From Echinicola pacifica DSM 19836 (lineage in GTDB: Bacteria > Bacteroidota > Bacteroidia > Cytophagales > Cyclobacteriaceae), in the NCBI RefSeq assembly GCF_000373245.1, contig NZ_KB890750.1, forward strand, positions 772,030 to 832,219: a DNA stretch of 60,190 bases, in the 5' to 3' direction. Under the pieces are notes generated by a model that was not told the DNA's origin, did not search any database, and was given only the letters and a program-made list of their open reading frames with translations. Below are positions 1 to 7,518 of this stretch, piece by piece; the stretch's first letter is position 1; each line of letters starts with the position of its first letter. Position numbers and translations under genes: made by a program.

Positions 1-22
1 CCCTGCCGATATAGAAATAAGC

Positions 23-910
23 ATGAAGAATAAAATTGTAATTTTCGGAGAAATACTATGGGATTGTTTCCCTGACAAAAATATCCCTGGTGGAGCGCCA
101 ATGAACGTGGCCGTTCATACAAAATATTTAGGACTGGACACCACCTTCATCTCCAAGGTAGGGAATGACACCTTGGGTAAGGAATTGGTAGCTTTTGCCC
201 ATAGTAAATCACTCCCTACCCGATTTATTGAAACTGACTCTATTCATGACACGAGCAGAGTGCTGGTGGACAATTCCGACAATGAAAATATCCGCTATGA
301 AATTGTGGAGCCTGTGGCTTGGGATTTTATGGAGTGGAATGAGGAAAAGCAACAAAAAGTGGATGAGGCAGACGCCATGGTTTATGGCAGTCTAGCAGCT
401 CGTAATGCCACAAGTCGTGCTACCCTGCTAAAACTTCTGGCTACTTCTAGTCTCAAAATCTTTGATATCAACCTTCGTGCTCCGCACTATTCTCCAGAAA
501 TACTGCAGCAGCTTCTTGCAAAGGCCGATATTCTCAAAATTAATGAGGAGGAACTAGACCTGCTAAGCCAAATCCACCAGCTGCCGCAGGAAATCACTGC
601 CGCCTTTGCCCTGCTGGCAGAAAAATTTCAGCTCAAAATGATATGTCTCACCAAAGGATCTGCTGGCGCCATGATATACGACGGAAAGCAAATCCATCAT
701 CATCCCGGTTATAAAATTAAGGTGGAAGACACCGTAGGATCAGGTGATGCCTTTCTCAGCGGATTTATCTATCAATTCCTCCAAGGAAAACAACCTGAAG
801 AAATCTTGGATTTTGCCTGTGCCCTTGGTGCTTTGGTGGCCACACAAAAAGGGGGAACTCCGATATATGAAATGAAGGATATAAAACGGACAATGGATAA
901 ATCGCTATAG
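23..910 (+). CDS. PfkB-family sugar kinase (fructokinase-like)
   Basis: This 295-residue protein is a cytosolic carbohydrate kinase of the PfkB/ribokinase family, probably phosphorylating fructose or a similar sugar with ATP. The sequence shows the family's N-terminal substrate-binding stretch GGAPMNVAVH (about residues 23-32) and the C-terminal signature DTVGSGDAF (about 237-245), whose last Asp is the catalytic base and whose Gly-rich turn forms the anion hole. The length is usual for the family. The ATG at 23 lies directly before the conserved MKNKIVIFGEILWD strand, so the start is secure. A strong hairpin at 1040-1061 ends the unit. The upstream partner lies outside the window, so the exact sugar is inferred only from similarity to fructokinases. 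Confidence 0.9.
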   Translation: MKNKIVIFGEILWDCFPDKNIPGGAPMNVAVHTKYLGLDTTFISKVGNDTLGKELVAFAHSKSLPTRFIETDSIHDTSRVLVDNSDNENIRYEIVEPVAWDFMEWNEEKQQKVDEADAMVYGSLAARNATSRATLLKLLATSSLKIFDINLRAPHYSPEILQQLLAKADILKINEEELDLLSQIHQLPQEITAAFALLAEKFQLKMICLTKGSAGAMIYDGKQIHHHPGYKIKVEDTVGSGDAFLSGFIYQFLQGKQPEEILDFACALGALVATQKGGTPIYEMKDIKRTMDKSL

Positions 911-1039
911 AAATATAGAATGATGGTATCCCTATCATCTATTATTCTAGACTATTCTCATTTTGTTCAAACCAACCTTAAATATATTTGTAAAACAATT
1001 TAGAATTTCTAGGGGCACATCTCATTCTCTTTAATACGA

Positions 1040-1069
1040 GGCCCTGCATTATTGCAGGGCCTATTTTCC
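1040..1069 (+). terminator. Rho-independent terminator after the sugar kinase
   Basis: A perfect 9-bp stem (GGCCCTGCA, 1040-1048, with its complement at 1053-1061) closes a TTAT loop and is followed by TATTTT. It sits 130 bp after the kinase stop, with no other plus-strand gene between. Confidence 0.75.
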
Positions 1070-1120
1070 AGCACCAAAGAGCTAAATTTTATTTCTAATC
1101 GATCATTATTAATTCCAGGT

Positions 1121-1386
1121 TCACCATCCTCCCTCAGCCAAGGTATAGCCCACCACCTCAATGTGTGCATCTACCCTTCTTCTAGGTGCCATGTCAAAAG
1201 CTAGCAAATACCTGCTAAAATTTCCTTCTTCCCCCCTAATACCTTAAGTAAACCATGTTTTTGACCTATGGTCAACTATAATAAATCCAGACTGAAGGCT
1301 ATTTCATATTGATTTCTGATCAAAACCTTCCCCTCATCTAGTATGGCCAGCTCTATTTCGGCAATGGAAATTACCATCTCAGTCAT
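1121..1386 (-). pseudogene. Possible decayed coding remnants
   Basis: Two short minus-strand stretches look protein-like although neither is a complete gene. The first (1386 to 1276) reads MTEMVISIAEIELAILDEG and on, 36 codons, then a stop. It is in frame with, and starts just after, the stop of the lipoprotein gene upstream. The second (about 1243 to 1121) is in another frame, has no start at its beginning, and contains NFSRYLLAFDMAPRRRVDAH before a TGA. Together they could be the frameshifted tail of one lost gene. I do not recognise the family. The call rests only on amino-acid composition and may be chance. Confidence 0.25.
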
Positions 1387-1398
1387 GACATTTGGCGT

Positions 1399-2607
1399 TC
1401 ATTCTTTCATCAGTGTAAATTCCACCAGATCCAGCTTTTCATCCGAAAAAGGATAATAGGGAGTCATATAAACGCTATGACGATATAGAAAATTATTGTG
1501 CAGCCTTCGTTCGGACCTTTTACCGACATGGATTTCTGTTTTTTCCTCACTTACCATATCATAGGCGATCAGGTATTGGCTGGTATTATCGGTCACCTTA
1601 CCTGCTTCATCCCGGACATTTATCACCGGAGAAACGTAAAGCTTTCCCCTTTGCTCATCATATAATGCTTCAGAAAAAGAAGTACTCTTCTTCAATCCTC
1701 CACGGTTTGTATTCTCCACCGCTGCCATATGATTGCTTCCATGACTGGTATTTGCTGCAAGTTGCTTCTGCTCCCCGGTTTTGGTATTATAGAAGAAAAC
1801 TAGCGATGAAAAAGGATAATTATACACTAGCCAATCTCCGCTGCAGGAATACCCTGGGTTTTCATCATTTTTGTAGGATTTTCCCTTTTCGATGCTGAAC
1901 TCTGCTGGAAAGTACAGGGGAAGTATTTCCAAATCTGCATTAAAATCACTGTCAATCGACAGTTTTGCAAATTGTGGAAAATCGGGATATCCGGTCATAC
2001 CAGGAATAAAAGGTCTTACTATATTTAAAAAAATCTCCCCTTTCACAGGATGATTCATGACCCCATTTCTACTCCAAATTCCCATTTTCTCTATAGCGAT
2101 TTCTGAGAGCCCTGCCTTCTGTAAGCCCTTACGCAATAAATCATAAATATCGATGACTTGCTTCACCTTCCCCGTGCTATCCACCACATAATAGTCATAC
2201 AGGCTTTCCACCACATAGTGGTTGGCGTCAAGCATATAGGCCCTGCTTGGTTTATGCTGCAGCTGATCCGGGCTGTCGCCCAAAGAAAGATTAATGACAC
2301 GATCGCAGGTCATCTTCTCCAAATCATTCACCACAATGCTGCTTTCACCACCCAGAAACACCATATACGTTTTATCCCCTACGGAATTAATGGTAGGCGA
2401 AGGGCATTTCGTTGAAATGGTATAATCCAAATAAGTGATTTCAGATCTGCCTTCGACAAATGCTAAATTGGTTGAGTGCTCAGCGCTATTTTTAGTGCAG
2501 GCTCCAAGCATCAATAAGCCCACTATCAGCAGGTAGAGTACTGGCATCCGCATAAACATCTGCTGACAGTCTGCACTCTTCATAGGCTCCCTCTCGGATC
2601 TGCTCAT
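1399..2607 (-). CDS. DUF4221-like outer-surface lipoprotein
   Basis: The product is a predicted exported lipoprotein of about 400 residues. A hydrophobic stretch (MPVLYLLIVGLLMLGAC) ends in a good lipobox, LGAC, so the mature protein begins at that Cys. The rest is rich in beta strands with propeller-like repeats (for example MVFLGGESSIVVNDL, LIAYDMVSEEKTEIHV) and resembles the DUF4221 family seen in Cytophagales genomes. Its function is unknown. I chose the ATG at 2607 because it overlaps the TGA of the upstream small gene in an ATGA, which suggests translational coupling. An ATG at 2619 and one at 2583 (just before MKSADCQQMF) are alternatives and all keep the signal peptide. It probably works with the small exported peptide encoded before it. 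Confidence 0.65.
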   Translation of the reverse strand: MSRSEREPMKSADCQQMFMRMPVLYLLIVGLLMLGACTKNSAEHSTNLAFVEGRSEITYLDYTISTKCPSPTINSVGDKTYMVFLGGESSIVVNDLEKMTCDRVINLSLGDSPDQLQHKPSRAYMLDANHYVVESLYDYYVVDSTGKVKQVIDIYDLLRKGLQKAGLSEIAIEKMGIWSRNGVMNHPVKGEIFLNIVRPFIPGMTGYPDFPQFAKLSIDSDFNADLEILPLYFPAEFSIEKGKSYKNDENPGYSCSGDWLVYNYPFSSLVFFYNTKTGEQKQLAANTSHGSNHMAAVENTNRGGLKKSTSFSEALYDEQRGKLYVSPVINVRDEAGKVTDNTSQYLIAYDMVSEEKTEIHVGKRSERRLHNNFLYRHSVYMTPYYPFSDEKLDLVEFTLMKE

Positions 2608-2840
2608 TTGCCCGTCCAATAATGATCATTCTCACATACATCCTCTATTTCCATATTGCTTCCTTCATTGCAGTTTTCATGAAACTGATCGATCATCTCA
2701 ATGGCCTCATCCGCTCCACACGCATATAACATCCCACCACAGGCCTTTGCCTCAAAACTCAGAAACATTCCTGTGCTCAGATTCATTATACTTATAAGCA
2801 TCAGCAATTTGGGGATCCATTTAATCTTTTCCATTTTCAT
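2604..2840 (-). CDS. Small exported cysteine-containing peptide
   Basis: This 78-residue protein has a short basic start (MKMEKIKWIPK), a hydrophobic segment (LLMLISIMNLSTGMFLSF) and then EAKACGG, followed by an acidic tail with three more cysteines (YACGADEAIE, HENCNEGS, EDVCENDHYW). The layout resembles the NVEALA-type small peptides of Bacteroidetes, in which a leader ends near an Ala-rich motif and the gene lies before a beta-propeller lipoprotein gene. Here too a propeller-like lipoprotein gene follows, overlapping by ATGA. That parallel is inference: the NVEALA motif itself is not present, only EAKACGG at the matching place. The four cysteines could form disulfides after export. Confidence 0.6.
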   Translation of the reverse strand: MKMEKIKWIPKLLMLISIMNLSTGMFLSFEAKACGGMLYACGADEAIEMIDQFHENCNEGSNMEIEDVCENDHYWTGK

Positions 2841-3250
2841 TGGTCTTTGGTTTTAACTAAAAATAAAAGTCAAATAAATTAATGAAAAAAAATATGATAA
2901 ATAGATAAATTCAAAGGAATTAAAAAAATAAAAATTGATCATCGCGCCAAAAACGCAAATAAACGGCATATTATCACTGAAAATAGGAAGAAAAATAGGT
3001 TGACATAGCTTTGGTCGCCAAACCCGGCCTCCTCTATTAAGGGAGGCCGGTAAGCAATCCAATCAGCAAATGTCTATTTTCGCTGGATTCAATGGTCGCT
3101 GCATAGACCTTATTCATTATATAAAGCGAATCTTAAACAAATATTTAATTAAAGATTATAACTTTTCGCTCCAAAAAGATCTAGACCTATACTATATTTC
3201 ATCAGGCCGGGTATTTAAATTAATTACCTCATAAATACCTCAGCAAATGA
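2841..3250. other. Gene-free interval with one hairpin
   Basis: This 410-base AT-rich spacer holds no convincing gene. It contains a 9-bp perfect inverted repeat (CCGGCCTCC at 3024-3032, complement at 3042-3050, 9-nt loop). The hairpin lies about 200 bp past the oxidoreductase stop and could end that transcript, but neither side has a clear T-tract. Confidence 0.4.
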
Positions 3251-4324
3251 TTAAGAGATCGGAACCCTTTGCCCTTCCTTCGCTGATTTGAAGACAGCTT
3301 CCACCACCTTGATATCCTTCAGGCCTTCCTCTCCGGGCACCATCACAGGCGTATCATTCATAATGGCTAAAGCATCATCATCCATCTGGACGGCTTGCTG
3401 GCTCTTCACTTGATTGGTAAATATCGTCCCGTCACTCGCGGAACCCTTAATGCCGGTATAAGACTGGAAAGGCTCCAGCCGGAAATTACCATTGGCGCAG
3501 GTTGCGGTCAGACGGCCCATGTTCATCCCGAAGCTAGTGGCGCAATTGGCCATCAATCCCTCTGGAAACTCTAGGATGAAATTCATAGTTTCATCCACCT
3601 CGTTAAATTTATCTGGCCTGGTGCCACTCTCATAGGCCATCACAGACAGCGGCTCCCTCCCTGTCAGGTAACGGACAGCATTGAGAGGGTAAACTCCCAT
3701 ATCATACATAGCACCACCGCCCATTTCTTTATCCAGACGCCAGATTCCCGTGCTGTTCATCCTAAATCCCGCCACTGCTTCCAGCATCAAAAGCTGGCCA
3801 AAAGTCTGCTTGTTTACATATTCCCTTAACTTTTGCGTATTGGGTTCATGCTGCATTCTATAGCCTACGGAGAGTTTTACCTTGTTCTTTTTGCAGGCAT
3901 CGATTATTTGTTCACATTCTTTGACGGTTTTGGCAAGTGGCTTTTCGCACCATACATGCTTTCCGGCATTGGCGGCCTTAATCGCAAATTCGGTATGCAT
4001 ACTATTGGGCAGGACCACATAAATCACATCGATATCGGGATTATCAGCTATAGAATCAAAGTTCTCATAGTTATAGATATTCTTATCAGGGATATTGTAT
4101 TTCTCCTGCCAGGTACTGGCCTTAGAAGGGGTGCCCGTCACGATCCCAGCGAGATAGCAGTTGGAGGTCATCTGCAATGCCGGAGCCAGCTGGCCCGTGC
4201 TGTACCCGCCTAGCCCCACGAGGGCGACGCCGAGCTTGTCCTTCTTTTTGCCAAAGCTTATCGAGGGGAATCCTAATGCTGCCGTGGCCAGAGCACTACT
4301 TTGAATAAATTGTCTTCTTTGCAT
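3251..4324 (-). CDS. Tat-exported Gfo/Idh/MocA-family oxidoreductase
   Basis: The 357-residue protein is an NAD(P)-dependent sugar or sugar-acid oxidoreductase of the Gfo/Idh/MocA family, similar in layout to periplasmic glucose-fructose oxidoreductase. A twin-arginine signal is visible at the start (MQRRQFIQSSALATAALGF), so the enzyme is probably exported folded with its cofactor. The Rossmann fold starts at about residue 32 with VALVGLGGYS, and the family's EKP motif is present as WCEKPLAKT at about 129-137. The C-terminal half has the usual beta-sheet substrate domain (GGGAMYDMGVYPLNAVRYL). The gene stands alone between a terminator and a long spacer. The substrate cannot be read from the sequence. 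Confidence 0.85.
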   Translation of the reverse strand: MQRRQFIQSSALATAALGFPSISFGKKKDKLGVALVGLGGYSTGQLAPALQMTSNCYLAGIVTGTPSKASTWQEKYNIPDKNIYNYENFDSIADNPDIDVIYVVLPNSMHTEFAIKAANAGKHVWCEKPLAKTVKECEQIIDACKKNKVKLSVGYRMQHEPNTQKLREYVNKQTFGQLLMLEAVAGFRMNSTGIWRLDKEMGGGAMYDMGVYPLNAVRYLTGREPLSVMAYESGTRPDKFNEVDETMNFILEFPEGLMANCATSFGMNMGRLTATCANGNFRLEPFQSYTGIKGSASDGTIFTNQVKSQQAVQMDDDALAIMNDTPVMVPGEEGLKDIKVVEAVFKSAKEGQRVPIS

Positions 4325-4356
4325 GGTTTGGTGTATTTTGAGTCAAAATTAAGATA

Positions 4357-4394
4357 CAAAAAAAACAGCCCATCCGAATTTACGAACAGGCTGT
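4357..4394 (-). terminator. Terminator of the first PorT-family gene
   Basis: Read on the minus strand, ACAGCCTGTTCG pairs imperfectly with CGGATGGGCTGT across a short AT loop and is followed by an uninterrupted T-tract. It lies just past the stop of the 4418-4966 gene. Confidence 0.8.
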
Positions 4395-4417
4395 ATTTAT
4401 AAAATTTTCATATATGA

Positions 4418-4966
4418 TTAAAAATCCTTGCCTAGAGACACCTTAAATACGCTGTTTTTGGAGTCAACCTCATTATAATTCAGATCGACAAAGCCAAAAT
4501 CATAGGAGCCTTGAATATTAAATCCTAAAGGCAAGTTAATCCCTACCCCCACGACTCCGCCAATATCAAACTTGGTAAGGCCATCCAGAGAGGTAATATC
4601 AGTGGTTCCCTTATAACTCCGCGCTACTAATACAGAGGCCTGCGGACCAGCAAACACATTAATAATAGGCAAAAACCCAAAGCGAGCCAGGATAGGCACA
4701 TCGATATAATTTAATCGCTCGGTCCCCACAGTAGTACCATCATCAATTTTGCCGCCCTTCTGGGAATATTGAATTCCCGGCTCTAAAGCGATAAGGCCCA
4801 AAAAATTAATTTTGTGATAAATCCCTGCATGAAAACCAGAGTTACCATCCGAGGAAATTCCTGATAATTCAGGGTAATTCCACCCTGCCCGGATTCCAGT
4901 TTGTGCATTAGCATAGAAACCCGCACTAAGCATCAAAAACAAGACAATTAAAATACTTTTTTTCAT
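4418..4966 (-). CDS. PorT-family outer-membrane beta-barrel protein
   Basis: This 182-residue protein has a clear signal peptide (MKKSILIVLFLMLSAGFYANAQ) and then alternating amphipathic strands typical of the small PorT / OMP_b-brl_2 barrel family: GIRAGWNYPELSG, GFHAGIYHKINF, ALEPGIQYSQKGG, YIDVPILARFGF, NVFAGPQASVLV, GGVVGVGINLPLG, ending in Phe (KVSLGKDF), the usual final residue of barrels inserted by BamA. Its cargo or role is unknown. These barrels are common in Bacteroidetes and are not by themselves proof of a T9SS role. A close paralogue lies upstream on the same strand, separated by its own terminator. Confidence 0.85.
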   Translation of the reverse strand: MKKSILIVLFLMLSAGFYANAQTGIRAGWNYPELSGISSDGNSGFHAGIYHKINFLGLIALEPGIQYSQKGGKIDDGTTVGTERLNYIDVPILARFGFLPIINVFAGPQASVLVARSYKGTTDITSLDGLTKFDIGGVVGVGINLPLGFNIQGSYDFGFVDLNYNEVDSKNSVFKVSLGKDF

Positions 4967-5096
4967 GAAATAATTGGTTTACAGTAAATTAAACTTCTAT
5001 AGAAAAACTTTCAAATAATAATTCCTATAACGTACGAATTGAAATTTTGTGGTATTATTCATTAGATTTCATGTAAATATTACCTGTTTAATGAAT

Positions 5097-5133
5097 AAAA
5101 AAAAGGGAACTTCAATTTAATGAAGATCCCTTT
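5097..5133 (-). terminator. Terminator of the second PorT-family gene
   Basis: On the minus strand AAAGGGATCTTCA pairs with TGAAGTTCCCTTT with one mismatch across a short AT loop, followed by eight Ts. It separates the two tandem barrel genes into two transcription units. Confidence 0.85.
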
Positions 5134-5150
5134 AGCACTTTTTGGGCTGC

Positions 5151-5756
5151 TTAGAAGCTATAACCTAGAGAAACTTTAAAGCCTCTATTATACACTTCCG
5201 CATCCGAGTCCTTGAATACTGGCGTGAGGCCCAGGTCATAACTACCCTGGACATTTATGCCCACTGGCAAGTTATAGCCTACCCCGAAAACCAATCCTGC
5301 ATCCAAGTCATTGATATCATCTCTTTCGAATCCGAAGGTGGTGCCAAAAGCATCGCCTTCCAATTCTGCCTTGGTCAGGATGGAACCTTGAGGTCCTGCA
5401 AAAATATTAAAGCCATCAGTAGCGTAGAATCTCAGTAAGATGGGTACATCCACATATTCCAAAATGGTACGAGATTCTGCAATATTATCTGCTTCTGTAC
5501 CTTTCTGAGAATAATACACCCCTGGCTCAATGGATAAGCGGTCCGTCACGAACATATTACCATACACACCGGCGTGGAAGCCAGCCCGATTGGTATAGTC
5601 GTTATTGGAGCCATCATCACCGCCCCAGTTAAAGAAGTTTGCGCCACCTCGAATACCAAAGGTACTCTTCTGATCACTGGCATCCATTCGTCTCTGAGCG
5701 CTGGCGTCCCATGCAATTAGGGAGAATGCGAAAATTGCAAAAATTACTTTTTTCAT
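5151..5756 (-). CDS. PorT-family outer-membrane beta-barrel protein (paralogue)
   Basis: A 201-residue barrel closely related to the 4418-4966 product. The start is placed at 5756 because the signal peptide MKKVIFAIFAFSLIAWDASAQ begins there. The longer frame to 5813 would add 19 residues that do not fit a signal. Shared strands include FGIRGGANFFNWGG, GFHAGVYGNMF, SIEPGVYYSQKGTE, LEYVDVPILLRFY, NIFAGPQGSIL, VFGVGYNLPVGINVQGSYDLG, and the last residue is Phe (KVSLGYSF). It has a longer acidic N-terminal insertion (DDGSNNDYTN) than its neighbour. The pair looks like a tandem duplication that has diverged. The function is unknown. Confidence 0.85.
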   Translation of the reverse strand: MKKVIFAIFAFSLIAWDASAQRRMDASDQKSTFGIRGGANFFNWGGDDGSNNDYTNRAGFHAGVYGNMFVTDRLSIEPGVYYSQKGTEADNIAESRTILEYVDVPILLRFYATDGFNIFAGPQGSILTKAELEGDAFGTTFGFERDDINDLDAGLVFGVGYNLPVGINVQGSYDLGLTPVFKDSDAEVYNRGFKVSLGYSF

Positions 5757-5813
5757 GGTATTTATATAGTTGGTTTGGCCACTCATACGCCAATTCCATG
5801 CCAAAAACTCCAT

Positions 5814-5840
5814 AAAAAAAGGGAGAAATTACTTTCTCCC
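5814..5840 (-). terminator. Terminator of the symporter/GNAT/racemase unit
   Basis: A perfect 8-bp stem (GGGAGAAA / TTTCTCCC at 5821-5828 and 5833-5840) with a 4-nt loop is followed, on the minus strand, by seven Ts. It lies immediately past the racemase stop. Confidence 0.85.
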
Positions 5841-5873
5841 CCTTATATTTTGAGCTAATAATTTCAGTATCAG

Positions 5874-6944
5874 TCAAATAATTTTCTTCTCTATATAATA
5901 GGAATTTAATATCGCTAAAGCACCCATATACTTCAATTTGAACTTAACCAATCCCCCCACCTCATACTTCTTAGGATTTCGCCCCAAGTCCAGGATCAGC
6001 ATATCAGAACTAGCCCCTAATATCTCAAACTCCTCCTTATCATAAAGCAGGTATTTGGGATCCACATCCAGCAAACCAAGGTCCAGAATGGCCCGGAAAG
6101 AGGATTGCCCATATAGGGATTCATCGATCTGGGTGATCTCCCCTTGCGGATTTGCCGCCAAAGTACCGGTGGGCAGCAGTGGCTTTTCCTGCATTTCTAT
6201 GATCTCAGCACAGAGCTCAAAGACCTCATCGCTCATCCCGGAAATGGTACTATCATCAAATAAATCCGCTCCAAAATATAAGGTCTCCCCGACGCGGAAA
6301 TGATTTACCCCTTTCGGCAATTGATGATTGAGCATCAGCGGAATGGTCACCGAAGTGCCTGCTGAAACCCAAGGGATGTCTTTATTAAACTTAAGTTCTA
6401 TTATTTGCTTATAAAGCGATAGCTGCACCAGCTTATCGGTAGAAGGCATTACGCCATTGAGACAATTAAGGTTGGTGCCTAGCCCGATGACCTCCACATT
6501 GGGTAAGTGGAATATTTTTTCATAGAAACCCACTAAATCATCGCCCATGACGCCTTCCCGAAGGTCGCCTGTTTCGACCATAATGATGATCTGATGCTTT
6601 CTTTCCTGGCGGACTGCCTCCTCGCTTATCCAGCGGATCGTGGTCAGCTCACTATTAAGGCTTACATCGGCATACCTCACCACATCAGCCAAATTCCGCT
6701 TAGAAGGTGGTTTTATATAGACCGTTTTCACCTCAGCATTGATTTCCTTTACCTTAGCAAGGTTACTAATTCGTGAATCATGGATTTCATCCACTCCCAG
6801 GTTTAGTAATTCCTGAATGTAAATTTCGGTGCCACATAGCAACTTAGATACTACTCCCCAAGCCACTCCATGGGCATTGAACTTATCCTTCAAAAACTCA
6901 AAATTCTGCTTTAGATTACCTTTATGTAAATTTAAAAAAGCCAT
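5874..6944 (-). CDS. Alanine/ornithine-racemase-like PLP enzyme
   Basis: The 356-residue product is a fold-type III PLP enzyme of the alanine/ornithine racemase-like group (YhfX/ornithine-racemase type), which interconverts L- and D-amino acids. The PLP lysine is most likely K34 in WGVVSKLLCG, at the end of the first barrel strand as in alanine racemases. RVGETLYFG, about residue 219, matches the family's RxGxxxYG phosphate-contact motif. The N-terminal barrel is followed by a C-terminal beta domain (GALAILNSYYIEKK). It is the last gene of a unit with a sodium symporter and an acetyltransferase, which points to use of an imported amino acid. The exact substrate (ornithine, alanine or other) is not determined by what I can see. 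Confidence 0.75.
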   Translation of the reverse strand: MAFLNLHKGNLKQNFEFLKDKFNAHGVAWGVVSKLLCGTEIYIQELLNLGVDEIHDSRISNLAKVKEINAEVKTVYIKPPSKRNLADVVRYADVSLNSELTTIRWISEEAVRQERKHQIIIMVETGDLREGVMGDDLVGFYEKIFHLPNVEVIGLGTNLNCLNGVMPSTDKLVQLSLYKQIIELKFNKDIPWVSAGTSVTIPLMLNHQLPKGVNHFRVGETLYFGADLFDDSTISGMSDEVFELCAEIIEMQEKPLLPTGTLAANPQGEITQIDESLYGQSSFRAILDLGLLDVDPKYLLYDKEEFEILGASSDMLILDLGRNPKKYEVGGLVKFKLKYMGALAILNSYYIEKKII

Positions 6945-7060
6945 TATTTATTTACCTCCTTACTCGTAAAACCTATTAAAATACCAGTTGGCACCTTTAT
7001 TAAACTTAAAAAACAATAAAAAGTTCTTGGTCGTATTTTATTCCCCCACAATATAGAGCA

Positions 7061-7498
7061 TTATTTTTTCAGTCTCATTTCCAAGTATTTGTTGGTAAAG
7101 CCGAGTTTTTCATACAGCTTTTTGGCAGGATTATCCGGCTCCACGTGCAGGGCAATATCACCTGTAGTCATATTTATGGCCGTAGCCATTAGCTTCTTAC
7201 CTATTCCCATCCCTCTGCATGAGGCATCCACGGCGATATAGACCAGTATATTTTCGGGAATGTATCCTGACATTCCTGTTTTATTTAGGATGGTCGCCCC
7301 CACGATCTGGCCTTTATCACGGGCCAGCACCACAAATCCCCCTTTGTCAATGGACTGGTCCAAGGCATAATCCAGGCACTTCATGATATCCTCATGCGGA
7401 TCACCAAACTCATCTAAATGGTGAAATAAAAAGTCTGCGACTTCCTTCTTCTGTAGGAAGGTAGCATTATCTATGGTAGATAGTGTTTGAATTTCCAT
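7061..7498 (-). CDS. GNAT-family N-acetyltransferase
   Basis: A 145-residue acetyl-CoA-dependent N-acetyltransferase. The core fold is visible: strand 4 as VLVYIAVDASCRG, then the acetyl-CoA pyrophosphate loop RGMGIGKKLM (the Q/RxxGxG/A signature), and the C-terminal YEKLGFTNKYLEMRLKK. It lies 21 bp after the symporter gene and 117 bp before the racemase gene on the same strand, so it is probably co-transcribed. A plausible job is acetylation of the amino acid or amine handled by the neighbours, but GNAT substrates cannot be read from sequence and the link is inference. Confidence 0.8.
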   Translation of the reverse strand: MEIQTLSTIDNATFLQKKEVADFLFHHLDEFGDPHEDIMKCLDYALDQSIDKGGFVVLARDKGQIVGATILNKTGMSGYIPENILVYIAVDASCRGMGIGKKLMATAINMTTGDIALHVEPDNPAKKLYEKLGFTNKYLEMRLKK

Positions 7499-7518
7499 TA
7501 ATCTCTATTTATTATATT

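Noticed and set aside
1-22. Tail of an upstream gene at the window edge
   Set aside because: Only 22 bases are available and a stop occurs in one frame, which is too little to support any gene.
2853-3062. 69-codon minus-strand open frame
   Set aside because: It crosses the hairpin at 3024-3050 and ends in a phenylalanine-rich AT run. It looks like a chance frame.
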